NCBI RefSeq assembly: GCF_002109495.1 | Contig: NZ_LVJN01000020.1 | Coordinates: 604,300-668,299 of the forward strand | DNA from: Magnetofaba australis IT-1 | GTDB lineage: Bacteria > Pseudomonadota > Magnetococcia > Magnetococcales > Magnetococcaceae | Length of the DNA: 64,000 nucleotides | Direction: 5' to 3' | Part shown: in pieces, positions 53,709-62,227 of the stretch | Layout of the letters: every line of letters starts with the position of its first letter | How positions within the stretch are numbered: the first letter of the stretch is position 1 | Notes under the pieces: generated by a model | The model's database searches: none | Seen by the model: only the letters and a program-made list of their open reading frames with translations | What the model was told of the DNA's origin: nothing | Translations under genes and position numbers: made by a program

Positions 53709-55295
53709 ATGCCGGTCCGTCCTGCTCGACTCTCCATTCGCGCGCTCACTCTCTTGACTCCTGTGGCGTTGCTCCTGGTCGTCATTGCGGTCGCCGTCTT
53801 CTCTCAACCCATTCAATCGCAACATCAGCAGCTGGAGTGGACGCTCAATCAGGCGCTATTGCCCGCTTATGATGTCCTCTATCTGCGCACCCAAGAGCTG
53901 CAGGCCAGCGGCAAACAGGTGGCGCGGTTCTTACGTCAGGCCCCCACTTTAGACGCGGAAGAGCGCAACTATACGGCGGCGCTGTTGATGCGCATTCAGC
54001 AGGAGCAGCAGACGCGATTCCAACAGCGGCTGGAGCATATCGTGGCGCTGATGGCGTGGGGCGGCGGCAGTATGGGCCAATATCTGGACTCCATGGGGCG
54101 TCAAATGGCGCGCTATCTCCAGAGCGTCGACGACGCCTTGCTGTCGGCGGTGAAGAACCCGAATCTGGCCGCTGCGCGGGTGGAGCAGATTGTCGCGTTG
54201 CAGGAGAGTTTGGCGTTTGCTGTGGCGGATTTACACAGCGCGCTGAACGTTGAAGCACAGTCTCATGTGCGCGATGGCTCGATTCATCTTCAGCGCCAAG
54301 CCGAACAGATCACCTATGTGGCGGCGGCCGTGCTGCTGATGACGCTGTTGATCAGCCTGTTGGCGGCGGCGCGCATTCGCGCCAGCGTGAGGCGTGTCAG
54401 TGGACTGTTGAATACGTTGGCCGATGGCGACTCTTCGCGCATGCCCTCGTTGCGGCTGGATCGTGACTTTCACCCGTTGTGGCGGCTGGCTGAGAAATTG
54501 TCCATGCTCATGGCCGAGCGCGAGCGTCAGCTGCATGAGCTGGAGCGCTCGCGGGCGCGCGCAGAGGCGGCCAGTCGCGCCAAAAGCGAGTTCCTGGCCA
54601 ATATGAGCCATGAGCTGCGCACGCCCCTGAACGCGATTATCGGATTCACCCACATGGCGCAGGAGGCGGATGATCTGGCCGACGCGCGGGACTATTTGGG
54701 ACGCAGTCAACAAGCGTCCAAGGATTTGCTGCGTTTGATCGACGGCATGCTCGATTATGTGGATCTGAGCGCCAACGCCATGGTGCTGGACGCGCGGGAT
54801 TTCACGCTGACGGAGTTGATCGCCATCTACTGGGAGGCGGTGCGTGAAGAGGGGCTGAAAAAGCGCCATGCCCTGACGCTGCATCTGTCATTCAATCTTC
54901 CGCGCGCGCTGCATGGGGATCTCAAGCGCGCAGGGCAAATTTTGGCGATCTTGGGTGATAATGCGGTGAAGTTCACCCGCGATGGCGGCAGTGTAGGGTT
55001 GGAGATTGAGCAGCAGCAGCAATCGGTCGGGGTGACGACGCTGCGCTTTGGCGTGCGCGATAGCGGCGCAGGCATGGATCAGCAACAGCAAGAGCAGTTG
55101 TTCGAGATGTTCACCCAGGCCGATGGCTCCTCGACCCGCGCCCACGGAGGGCTGGGAATGGGATTGACCATCGCCAAGCGGCTGTGTGAGGCGATGGGGG
55201 GGGGAGATTTCCGTCCGCAGCGCTCCAGGCCGAGGCAGCCTGTTTCAGTTTTTCCTGCCGCTGAAAATCGGCTCAACCCCCCTGATCAGCGTTGA
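53709..55295 (+). CDS. sensor histidine kinase, N-terminal part, frameshifted at a 9-G run
   Basis: Two membrane spans (~12-32, ~202-220) flank a ~170-residue periplasmic sensor. A HAMP-like linker precedes HisKA with H301 in MSHELRTPLNAIIGF, then ATPase motifs ILGDNAVKFTRDGG, DSGAGMD and HGGLGMGLTIAKRL. The frame then enters nine G (55196-55204) and continues with an unrelated tail, PQRSRPRQPVSVF, to a stop at 55295. Removing one G restores GGEISVRSAPGRGSLFQF in the next frame. The start at 53709 has a weak ribosome-binding site; 53673 is an alternative. Confidence 0.85.
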   Translation: MPVRPARLSIRALTLLTPVALLLVVIAVAVFSQPIQSQHQQLEWTLNQALLPAYDVLYLRTQELQASGKQVARFLRQAPTLDAEERNYTAALLMRIQQEQQTRFQQRLEHIVALMAWGGGSMGQYLDSMGRQMARYLQSVDDALLSAVKNPNLAAARVEQIVALQESLAFAVADLHSALNVEAQSHVRDGSIHLQRQAEQITYVAAAVLLMTLLISLLAAARIRASVRRVSGLLNTLADGDSSRMPSLRLDRDFHPLWRLAEKLSMLMAERERQLHELERSRARAEAASRAKSEFLANMSHELRTPLNAIIGFTHMAQEADDLADARDYLGRSQQASKDLLRLIDGMLDYVDLSANAMVLDARDFTLTELIAIYWEAVREEGLKKRHALTLHLSFNLPRALHGDLKRAGQILAILGDNAVKFTRDGGSVGLEIEQQQQSVGVTTLRFGVRDSGAGMDQQQQEQLFEMFTQADGSSTRAHGGLGMGLTIAKRLCEAMGGGDFRPQRSRPRQPVSVFPAAENRLNPPDQR

Positions 55296-55839
55296 TGCGC
55301 CCAGTGAATCGAGAGGCGCGCGCCTGCTCGATGCGCCATTGAGCTTGAGCGGCGAGGCGCGCAGTACGTTGCAACCCCGTATGGAGCGGGCGTTGGCGTT
55401 GTTGCGAGGCGCGCGTTTGGACGCCTTGACCCTGCTGGAGCAGACCCCTGTGAGTCACTTTCTGCCCGAAGCGTGGCAACCCCTTTGGGAAGAGGTGATC
55501 AACGCTGCGCATCAGTTTGATCTGTTGGAAGCGGCGCAGCGTTTGGAGCGTTTGCTTGAGACCATTGAGTGGGGGGAGGAGAGTGTTGCAACGATTACTC
55601 AGCAGGAGCCCGGCGAGGCGCCGTTAAACGCCGATTGGCGCGCACAATTGGCGTTGTTGCGGAGCATGGTCGCGGAATCCGACGCCGCCAGCGGCGATTT
55701 GATCAATGCGTTGCTTGATGCGCTCCCCTCTGGCGGTTTGCGTGAGCGATTGGCGCAAGTCGCTGGATGTATAGGGGAGTATGATATGGATAGCGCCGCC
55801 GTGGAGCTGGACGCATTGGCGGAGGTTTATCACTTTTAG
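55186..55839 (+). pseudogene. C-terminal part of the frameshifted histidine kinase
   Basis: The +1-shifted continuation of the kinase. It begins with the expected end of the ATPase domain (GGEISVRSAPGRGSLFQFFLPL) and continues ~190 residues with the same type of helical C-terminal extension as the PAS kinase (LLRSMVAESDAASGDLINALLDALP, EYDMDSAAVELDALAEVYHF). It has no ribosome-binding site of its own, so it is expressed only if the ribosome or polymerase slips, or the G-run length changes, or the tract is miscounted. Confidence 0.8.
55196..55204 (+). other. nine-G homopolymer at the kinase frameshift
   Basis: A run of nine G within the kinase gene at the switch from ATG-GGG to the next frame. 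Eight G would keep one continuous reading frame. Such tracts are typical of slipped-strand variation and also of sequencing errors. Confidence 0.8.
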
Positions 55840-55892
55840 CCAGGATGGTTGTGGGTTTTTTCTGACCAACGGCATGAAAAGTTGTACCCTGG

Positions 55893-55921
55893 GCCTCCCA
55901 CCTATGCGGGAGGCTTTTTTT
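55893..55921 (+). terminator. terminator after the histidine kinase genes
   Basis: GCCTCCC and GGGAGGC pair around an 8-nt loop, followed by seven T. Confidence 0.9.
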
Positions 55922-55950
55922 GTGATGTTTAATACATTTTGGGATGCGTG

Positions 55951-57165
55951 ATGATTCGAGTTATGGTCTGGAGTCTGGTGGTGTGCGTCGCCCTCTACGG
56001 CGGCATCTTGCGGGCGGAGGCGGCGCAGAGTGATCTCATCACAGCGGCTGCGGCCAAAGCCGCGCAGGCGTATTCGGCTTCCGTTGATGAAGGCGATCAG
56101 GCGCAAATGTTGGCCCTGTTTGAAGTCAAGCCATCGGCTCTGCTGCGCTTTCGCGCCAAATTGGCCCGGGGGTTGGGGCGGTTTTTCTTCACCCGCGACG
56201 CCACGGCGGCGATGGGGCTGCTCCGCAATGCGGTCAAATGGGATCCGCTGCATGCGGAAGCTTGGTGGCGGCTGGCGCGGTTGCAGATGCAGTTGGGGCG
56301 TTCGCAGGAGGCGGATCAGGCTTTCAAACGCGCGGTGGCGACGGCGCGATATCTGGGACACTCCTCTCTTCAGTTCAATATATTGGGCTATTACGGTTTG
56401 CTGCTGCTGAATCTGGATCGGTTGGCGGAGGCGGAGAGTATTGGTGAGCAGGCATTGTCGTTGGCGCGCCAACAGGAGCAGCCAACGTCCCTGTTTGATG
56501 CGCTCTATCTGATGGGCAAGATCAAGATGGCCCAGAGCGATTTGGAGCGTGCGGAGTTCTATCTGTTTCAGGCATTAGGGACGGCCAAGCGAGCCGACAG
56601 TCAGCAGAATATGGCCAAGGCCCTGTTGCGCCTGGGGCTGTTGGCGAAACGGCATCGGGATTATCTGCGCGCGCGGACCTACTTGCAGCGCGCAGAGGCG
56701 TTGGCCAGGTCGTGTGGAGATAAAAGCGTTCTGAACTCAAGCATTATTGAACTGGATAAAGTCAGGCGCAATTTAGACAGGGCGTCGCAGCCGACTGCGA
56801 AGCGCTCTTCCGCATTCTCGCCCAGCAAGGCGCCGCCATCCCGCGCCGCCGTTGATCGCGTTTTGGATCGTTCCGGCGCAGCCGGAACCTATCTGGATGC
56901 GGAGTTGGCGGATTTTCACCGCTTGCGCCAGCGCGTGGAGGGGTTGCGCGCACAAGGCGGCAAGGATAAGCAGTTGGCGCAGGCGTTGGTGCGTTTGGGT
57001 CGCCTGGAGCAGAAGTTCGAACTCTGGGGCAGCGCCAAGTCGCGCTATCAGGAGGCGCTATCTGTGGCGCAGCAGAGCGGCTATCTGGATGGCATTGAAG
57101 TGGGGCAGAAGGCGTTGATCGCCCTGGATAAGCGTCGTGAAGCGCGGCAGCGGCGCCATCGTTAA
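55951..57165 (+). CDS. exported TPR protein
   Basis: A 404-residue precursor with a signal peptide (VMVWSLVVCVALYGGILRAEAAQ). TPR-like units follow: AEAWWRLARLQMQLGRSQEADQAF, FDALYLMGKIKMAQSDLERAEFYL and LLRLGLLAKRHRDYLRARTYLQRAEAL, then a Ser/Ala linker and a last helical region with two more units. No catalytic motif. Followed 131 bp later by a larger exported TPR gene; probably paralogous partners. Confidence 0.82.
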   Translation: MIRVMVWSLVVCVALYGGILRAEAAQSDLITAAAAKAAQAYSASVDEGDQAQMLALFEVKPSALLRFRAKLARGLGRFFFTRDATAAMGLLRNAVKWDPLHAEAWWRLARLQMQLGRSQEADQAFKRAVATARYLGHSSLQFNILGYYGLLLLNLDRLAEAESIGEQALSLARQQEQPTSLFDALYLMGKIKMAQSDLERAEFYLFQALGTAKRADSQQNMAKALLRLGLLAKRHRDYLRARTYLQRAEALARSCGDKSVLNSSIIELDKVRRNLDRASQPTAKRSSAFSPSKAPPSRAAVDRVLDRSGAAGTYLDAELADFHRLRQRVEGLRAQGGKDKQLAQALVRLGRLEQKFELWGSAKSRYQEALSVAQQSGYLDGIEVGQKALIALDKRREARQRRHR

Positions 57166-57296
57166 CGCCATGTGTGGCGAACAGGGGGGAGCGCTCTGCG
57201 TCTGCTTGTGGCGTGGGTGAAAAGTCAGGATTTAGAGCAGGTTGTGAGTCTGCGTGGCGGTCTGAGTTCTGGCGCGGCGATATACGGAGGTTGGTG

Positions 57297-60146
57297 ATGT
57301 ATTTTGCTGGTCGGTGGGCGCCAGTTGTCGGCGTGTTTGTGGTTGCGAGCGTTGGCGCGGCATTGTTCTGCTCCCCAGCGCAGGCCGTTTCGCCCGCCAA
57401 CGGCGCAGGCGATCAGTCGGCGCCTGCGCTCACAACGCCGCCTGTGCCACAGCAGCCGGCATCAGAGGCGCTCGACGTCGCTCCACCTCCGAAGCCGTCT
57501 ACGGCAGTGGATTCCGGCGCCAACAATATTGCGGCGTGGAAGCGGCGTGGGTATCAGATGGTCGAGCAGAACAATCTGCCCGAAGCCCGGCGCGCGTTTG
57601 AGCGCGTGGTGCGCCATGCCCAGGCGCGGGGCGATCAGCGCAATGAGGCGCTGGGGCTGGGATATTTGGGATTGATCGCCAAGAAGAGGGGCGATCTGGA
57701 GCGGGCGATCCCGTTGTTGGAACAGAGTCTGGCCCAGGCCAAAGCGTTGGACATGCCGCAAGGGGTCATATTCACCAGTCGCCATTTGGGGGCTATCGCC
57801 GAGGAGCAGGGCGAGCTGGATCGCGCCGAGCGGCTCTATCGGCAAGCTTTGGCCTCTGCGGAGCAGAGCAAAGACACGCAAGAACAGGCTTATGCCGTCA
57901 ATGGCTTGGAGAGCGTGTTCTCCCTGCGCGGCGATCTGAAGGGCGCCATTGCGTGGGGCAAACAGTGTTTGGCGCTGTTTCAGCAGCTCAACGACCTGCG
58001 TGGGCAGGCGCAGGAGTGGGGCAACTTGAGCGGCGCCTACATTCTGTTGGGGGATTATGCCCAGGCGGAAGCGCATAGTCGACAAGCCGTGCAATTGGCG
58101 CAGCAGGCGCAGGATAAGACGCTGCTGGCCAACGCCGCCATCAATCTTGCGACATCACTGGAGAAGTTAGGTCGTGTTGAGCAGTCGCTGAAGACCTACC
58201 AAAGGGCGGTGTCGCTCGCGCAGGAGTTGGGCGATCAACACGCCGGGGCTTACGCCCATTGGCCACTCGGGGAGGCGTTGATTGCCGTGGGGCGGCTTGA
58301 AAGCGCGTGGGAGCATGGAGCGGAGAGCTTGCGGCTTGCGACGGCGATCGATGATGAAGAGGGGATCGCCAAAGGGCATGCGGTGATGGGGCAGGCCGCG
58401 CGCAGGCAGGGGTTGGATCGACCGGCCAAAGCGCATCTGAGCCAAGCGTTGGCGCTGGAGCTCAAACTGGGGCGTCGGCGCAGGGGGGGCTATAGCAGCG
58501 TGCGATTGAGCGGCGTGGAGCGCGCTCTGGGCGCGCTGCAGGAGTCGCTTCGGTTGGCTCAACAGGCGCTCGCCATTGGCAAAGAGACGCAAGACGCCTG
58601 GTTGCAGAACTACGCCAATGACGAGCTGGCTGCGGTTGCGGAAAAGCGCGGCGAGGCCGCACAGGCGGCGACGCTCTACGCCAAGAGTTTCGAAGCTTGG
58701 CTGGCCATGGGTGAGAAACAGCGCGCCGCCTCCACGGCGGATGACCTGGCGCAGGCGTTGAGCGGCGCTGGCGACGCGCTTGGCGCCCAGCAGTGGTGGC
58801 GCAAGAGTCTGGCCCTATACGAGGAGTTGGGCGATGTCTACCAGCAGGCGCGTCAGTGGGGCAATCTGGGCGCGGCGCTGTTTGAATCCACCGATTGGCA
58901 ACGCGCCGAAGCGCCCTATCTGAAAGCTTTGGCATTGGCGCAAGAGGTGGATGGCGGCGAGCTGCTGGCCAATGTGCTGGACAACCTGGGCATGCTGCGC
59001 GAGCGCAAGGGCGATCCGCACGGCGCGCGCGCCTATTACCTGAAAGCGTTGGCGGCGCATCAGCAAAGCGGCGATCAGGCGCGTCAAGCTTCCAGTTATC
59101 GCCATTTGAGTGATGTGGCGTACAGATTGGGCGAGATGGGGCTGGCGCGTGATATGGCCGAGCAGAGCGTGGCTCTCTACGCCAAATTGCAAAGTGGCGA
59201 GGGGTGGGCCAGGGCATTGGTGGCGCTGGGGCGCGTGGCGCTTGGAGAGGGCCGGTTGGCTGAGGCGGAGAGCCATTTCAGCCACTCATTGCAGCTTGAT
59301 CAGCGCGCCGGAAACAGAAGCGCGGCGGGCTATGGCTCCACGCGCTTGGCGGGTGTATTGCGCGCTTTGGGCCGATGGCAAGAGGCGCGGGAAATGGCCC
59401 AGCAGGCGCTTGATCTCGGGCGCGAGTTGGGCGATGTGCGGTTGCAGGCGTATGGACTGGGCGATCTGGGCACGCTGGCGGAGTTGCAAGGCGAGTTGAC
59501 GACAGCGCAAGACTATTACCAGCAGGCGGCGGCATTGGCCGAGAAGTTGGGAGATCGCTCCCTGCTCGGCTCGACCACGGCGAATCTGGCGCTGGTTCAT
59601 ATGGGGCGTGAAGCGTATGCCGAGGCCGAAAAGCTGATGCGAAAGAGCATCGCCCTCTATGAAGCGGTGCAGGATCAGCAGGGGATTGGGGATCAATATG
59701 GCAATTTGGGACTGATCTACCGAATGCAGGGAAAGTGGACCCAAGCCCTGGCGGCGCTGAGGAAGAGTCTTGCCATCGGAGAGGCGTTGGATGAGAAGCG
59801 TATGATCGCCACGACGCGCGGTAATATCGGCGTGGTGTTGTGGCGACAGGGGGATCTTGACGCCGCGCACAAAGCGTTGTTGGCCAGCCTGGAGATCGCC
59901 GAGCAGATCGGGTTTGTGCGCGTGCAGGTGAATCGATTGCACGATCTGGGCAAATTGGCCATGCAGCGTCGGCAGTGGGATGCGGCGGAGAGCCGTTTGC
60001 GGCGGGCGTTGGCGCTGGCCCAGCAGATGGGCGTCCAGCAGCGCGTTGAGGATATTAAAAAAGAACTGAACGAGTTGGCCGCGCAACGCAGCGCTCCAGC
60101 GCAGTCGGGAGCCGCCGCTGTTCAACCCGCCGCAGCGACGCAGTGA
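57297..60146 (+). CDS. large exported TPR protein
   Basis: 949 residues. A signal peptide (APVVGVFVVASVGAALFCSPAQA), a Pro/Ala-rich linker and about twenty TPRs of the ~40-residue LGN/Rapsyn-like type, for example ALGLGYLGLIAKKRGDLERAIPLLEQSL and GDQYGNLGLIYRMQGKWTQALAAL. The C-terminus is Ala/Gln-rich. CGGAGGTTGG directly before the ATG fixes the start and removes 41 residues of the longer frame. A periplasmic interaction scaffold is likely; the partner is unknown. Confidence 0.87.
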   Translation: MYFAGRWAPVVGVFVVASVGAALFCSPAQAVSPANGAGDQSAPALTTPPVPQQPASEALDVAPPPKPSTAVDSGANNIAAWKRRGYQMVEQNNLPEARRAFERVVRHAQARGDQRNEALGLGYLGLIAKKRGDLERAIPLLEQSLAQAKALDMPQGVIFTSRHLGAIAEEQGELDRAERLYRQALASAEQSKDTQEQAYAVNGLESVFSLRGDLKGAIAWGKQCLALFQQLNDLRGQAQEWGNLSGAYILLGDYAQAEAHSRQAVQLAQQAQDKTLLANAAINLATSLEKLGRVEQSLKTYQRAVSLAQELGDQHAGAYAHWPLGEALIAVGRLESAWEHGAESLRLATAIDDEEGIAKGHAVMGQAARRQGLDRPAKAHLSQALALELKLGRRRRGGYSSVRLSGVERALGALQESLRLAQQALAIGKETQDAWLQNYANDELAAVAEKRGEAAQAATLYAKSFEAWLAMGEKQRAASTADDLAQALSGAGDALGAQQWWRKSLALYEELGDVYQQARQWGNLGAALFESTDWQRAEAPYLKALALAQEVDGGELLANVLDNLGMLRERKGDPHGARAYYLKALAAHQQSGDQARQASSYRHLSDVAYRLGEMGLARDMAEQSVALYAKLQSGEGWARALVALGRVALGEGRLAEAESHFSHSLQLDQRAGNRSAAGYGSTRLAGVLRALGRWQEAREMAQQALDLGRELGDVRLQAYGLGDLGTLAELQGELTTAQDYYQQAAALAEKLGDRSLLGSTTANLALVHMGREAYAEAEKLMRKSIALYEAVQDQQGIGDQYGNLGLIYRMQGKWTQALAALRKSLAIGEALDEKRMIATTRGNIGVVLWRQGDLDAAHKALLASLEIAEQIGFVRVQVNRLHDLGKLAMQRRQWDAAESRLRRALALAQQMGVQQRVEDIKKELNELAAQRSAPAQSGAAAVQPAAATQ

Positions 60147-60173
60147 CCGGCGGCTTGAGTGATTGCTGCGAGC

Positions 60174-60210
60174 AAAAAAAGCAGGGCCGTCGAGAGGGGG
60201 ACGGCCCTGC
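60174..60210 (-). terminator. terminator after the HU-like gene
   Basis: On the minus strand GCAGGGCCGTC pairs with GACGGCCCTGC and is followed by seven T. A second hairpin (CAGCCCGGGC/GCCCGGGCTG, 60218-60248) lies between it and the gene. Confidence 0.85.
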
Positions 60211-60267
60211 GCATATGCAGCCCGGGCGGGAGGGGGTTGCCCGGGCTGGACGGTCGAGTGACCAGCC

Positions 60268-60492
60268 TTAGTTGATCAGGCTGCTCAGGCTCTCGGCCGC
60301 TTGGAAGCTCACGTTGTTGGCGTTGTCGGCGCCGCTCACCGCAAAGCTGCCGAACTCGCCGATCTCCACGCTCTCGCCGGCCACCAGGGCCATCTCGACT
60401 TGCGCGATCATCAGTTCAACAACTTCTTCAGCTTTCTCGGCGCTCAGGCCACCCATTTGCGACATGGTTTCGATCAGGTCTTGCTTGGTCAT
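60268..60492 (-). CDS. HU/IHF-like protein lacking the DNA-binding arm
   Basis: A 74-residue protein whose first ~52 residues follow the HU fold (MTKQDLIETMSQMGGLSAEKAEEVVELM, ESVEIGEFGSFAV) and whose last ~14 (VSFQAAESLSSLIN) match the C-terminal helix. The ~20-residue beta-ribbon arm between them, with the usual Arg/Lys and Pro, is replaced by SGADNANN. The protein is acidic. It can probably dimerise but not bend DNA in the HU manner. AGGAG precedes the ATG. Confidence 0.8.
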   Translation of the reverse strand: MTKQDLIETMSQMGGLSAEKAEEVVELMIAQVEMALVAGESVEIGEFGSFAVSGADNANNVSFQAAESLSSLIN

Positions 60493-60870
60493 TGCTAACG
60501 CTCCTATGCGTATGGTCTTCGTGTGTGCGGGAACTCAATTGGCCCTTCCGGCCTCAATCAATATCAGAGTTTCATCATACGCTGATATTTGAACGTTCAG
60601 ATAGCAATTTTCAGCATAGGTTCGCGGAAAAAGAGTAACTAAAGTGTATCATCAAGTGTTCAGTGGGTGTTCGTTTTCCTGTTGAAAACGCACAGGAATA
60701 TTGAACATTTTCTGGATTGATGCGAGAGGAATGCAACAAAATAAGTCGGTTGCGTCCTCCTCGGGTTTGGCCTGGTGTGGCGTTCGTTTTGCCCACATGT
60801 CAGGTGATCGCCCGAGGCGGAATTGATATTTTTGACAGAGAGTCGTTACACCCCACAGGAGCGAAAAAGC
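60493..60870. other. divergent AT-rich region between HU-like and NifX-like genes
   Basis: A 378-bp gap, more AT-rich than its surroundings, that must hold both promoters. At 60561-60588 the inverted repeat ATATCAG / CTGATAT is separated by 14 bp, a plausible operator or stem. I see no gene in it. Confidence 0.4.
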
Positions 60871-61191
60871 ATGAAAGTCGCCATCACCAGTCAGAATCGC
60901 AAGAGCGTCACCCAACACGCGGGCAAATGTCGCAACTATTGGCTCTACACCGTGGAGGCGGGCGTGGTGGTCAACAAGGAGCTATTGGAGTTGCCGATGG
61001 GGCAAGCGTTCCATGATTGGCCGCATGGTCAGCCGCATCCCATCGATGGGGTGGATCTCTACATCACCGCCAGTGTGGGGCAGGGTCTGCGCAATCGGCT
61101 GGCGCAGAATGGAACCCATGTGGTGATTACTGAACAGACCGATCTGGAGTTGGCGCTGGAGGAGGGGTTGGCGTCGCTGGCGGCAGAGTGA
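60871..61191 (+). CDS. NifX/NafY-like dinitrogenase cofactor-domain protein
   Basis: A 106-residue single-domain protein: MKVAITSQNRKSVTQHAGKCRNYWLY, FHDWPHGQPHPIDGVDLYITASVGQGLRNRL and GTHVVITEQTDLELALEEGL. The domain (PF02579 type) binds iron-molybdenum or related cofactors in NifX, NafY and NifB, and occurs in proteins of unknown role. No nif genes are in the window, so nitrogenase involvement is open. CAGGAGCG precedes the ATG. Confidence 0.85.
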   Translation: MKVAITSQNRKSVTQHAGKCRNYWLYTVEAGVVVNKELLELPMGQAFHDWPHGQPHPIDGVDLYITASVGQGLRNRLAQNGTHVVITEQTDLELALEEGLASLAAE

Positions 61192-61196
61192 TCCGT

Positions 61197-61877
61197 TCAG
61201 CCCATGACAGGGGCGCGACGGCGGCGTTGTGGATGGGGCGCGCCCCCCATGGGTTGGATCATGGCTAATGGGGTCTTCAGCAAAATGGAGAGATCCCAAG
61301 CGAAAGACCGCGCGCGCACGTAGGCGAGGTCCAGTTGAATGCGCTGGGCCAGGTCGGCGCGGCAGGTGATCTCCTGGCGCATGCCATGCAGCTGCGCCCA
61401 GCCGGTGATGCCGGGTTTGACCACATCGCGCAGGGCGTAGCAGGGGCACTGCTGTTTGAACGTCGCTTCATGGGCCAGGGCGTGGGGACGCGGCCCCACC
61501 AGGCGCATGTCGCCGCGCAGCACGTTGAACAGTTGCGGCAGTTCATCCAGCGACCAGGCGCGCAGCCAGCGCCCGAGGGGCGTGATGCGTGGGTCGTTGC
61601 TGACCGCTTGTTGCACATCGGCGCCATCTTCACTCACCCACATGGTGCGGAACTTATAGATGGTGAAGGGGCGGCCATGCAGCCCCCCGCGACGCTGGGA
61701 GAAGATGATCTGTCCTGGGTGGAAAAGCCAGATGGCTGACGCAACAAGCAGCATGAGTGGGGAAAACAGCGTCAATAGCGTCAACGCGCCGATGATGTCG
61801 AACAGACGCTCGACCCGCGTATGGGCGCGCGGAGTGTGCGGGTCTGGTTGCTGTATGGTGGCGTTTGGGTTCGCCAT
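61197..61877 (-). CDS. bacterial sugar transferase (short, polyisoprenyl-phosphate type)
   Basis: 226 residues with one N-terminal hydrophobic hairpin (IIGALTLLTLFSPLMLLVASAIWLF) and the family's catalytic segment: FTIYKFRTM, ITPLGRWLRAWSLDELPQLFNVLRGDM and LVGPRP, then VKPGITGWAQLHG. It transfers a sugar-phosphate to undecaprenyl phosphate to start surface polysaccharide synthesis. Small, like PglC-type enzymes with one reentrant helix. It ends 5 bp from the convergent NifX-like gene. Confidence 0.93.
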   Translation of the reverse strand: MANPNATIQQPDPHTPRAHTRVERLFDIIGALTLLTLFSPLMLLVASAIWLFHPGQIIFSQRRGGLHGRPFTIYKFRTMWVSEDGADVQQAVSNDPRITPLGRWLRAWSLDELPQLFNVLRGDMRLVGPRPHALAHEATFKQQCPCYALRDVVKPGITGWAQLHGMRQEITCRADLAQRIQLDLAYVRARSFAWDLSILLKTPLAMIQPMGGAPHPQRRRRAPVMG

Positions 61878-62068
61878 GCCGCTCCTCGTGGCGCTGGACT
61901 GGAATCTCCTGCATATTCAATAACACGATTCGTGCCAAGCGGAGGGTGCGCGCCCCGGCTTGCGACAAGAGGCGCGGCGCCCTAGATTCCTTAATAAGAA
62001 CGACGCGTAGGCAAGCAGACGTCGAAAAGCGCAACCGTGCATGCATGGCGACCAACTGGACACTTCCC

Positions 62069-62174
62069 GAGGTCCAGGAGGGCGTCCCTCCTGGCGGGTC
62101 GAGGGCAGAGCCCTCGCGGGTCCAGGGCGGAGCCCTGGTCGGGGTCTGGGGCGAAGCCCTACTCTCTTTCATCT
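62069..62174 (-). repeat. modular hairpin repeat, copy i
   Basis: Hairpins GGAGGG-CGT-CCCTCC, GAGGGC-AGA-GCCCTC, CAGGGC-GGA-GCCCTG and GGGGC-GAA-GCCC, then TCTTTCAT. The first ~30 bp match the copy at 10261. It lies in a 350-bp divergent gap before uvrB, so any promoter for uvrB is inside or beside it; the rest of 61878-62227 shows nothing else. Confidence 0.75.
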
Positions 62175-62227
62175 TCCCCGCACTTCTCCAAACACATAGA
62201 TAGATCAATAGAAGCAAAGGTTGCCCC

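Noticed and set aside
55186-55839. Stand-alone second gene after the kinase
   Set aside because: Its first residues are the end of an ATPase domain, it has no ribosome-binding site and it fits the preceding frame after removing one G.
60871-61191. Nitrogen-fixation cluster
   Set aside because: Only one NifX-like domain protein is present. No nif, anf or mo-cofactor genes occur in the window, and the domain exists in unrelated proteins. Rnf has other uses besides nitrogenase.
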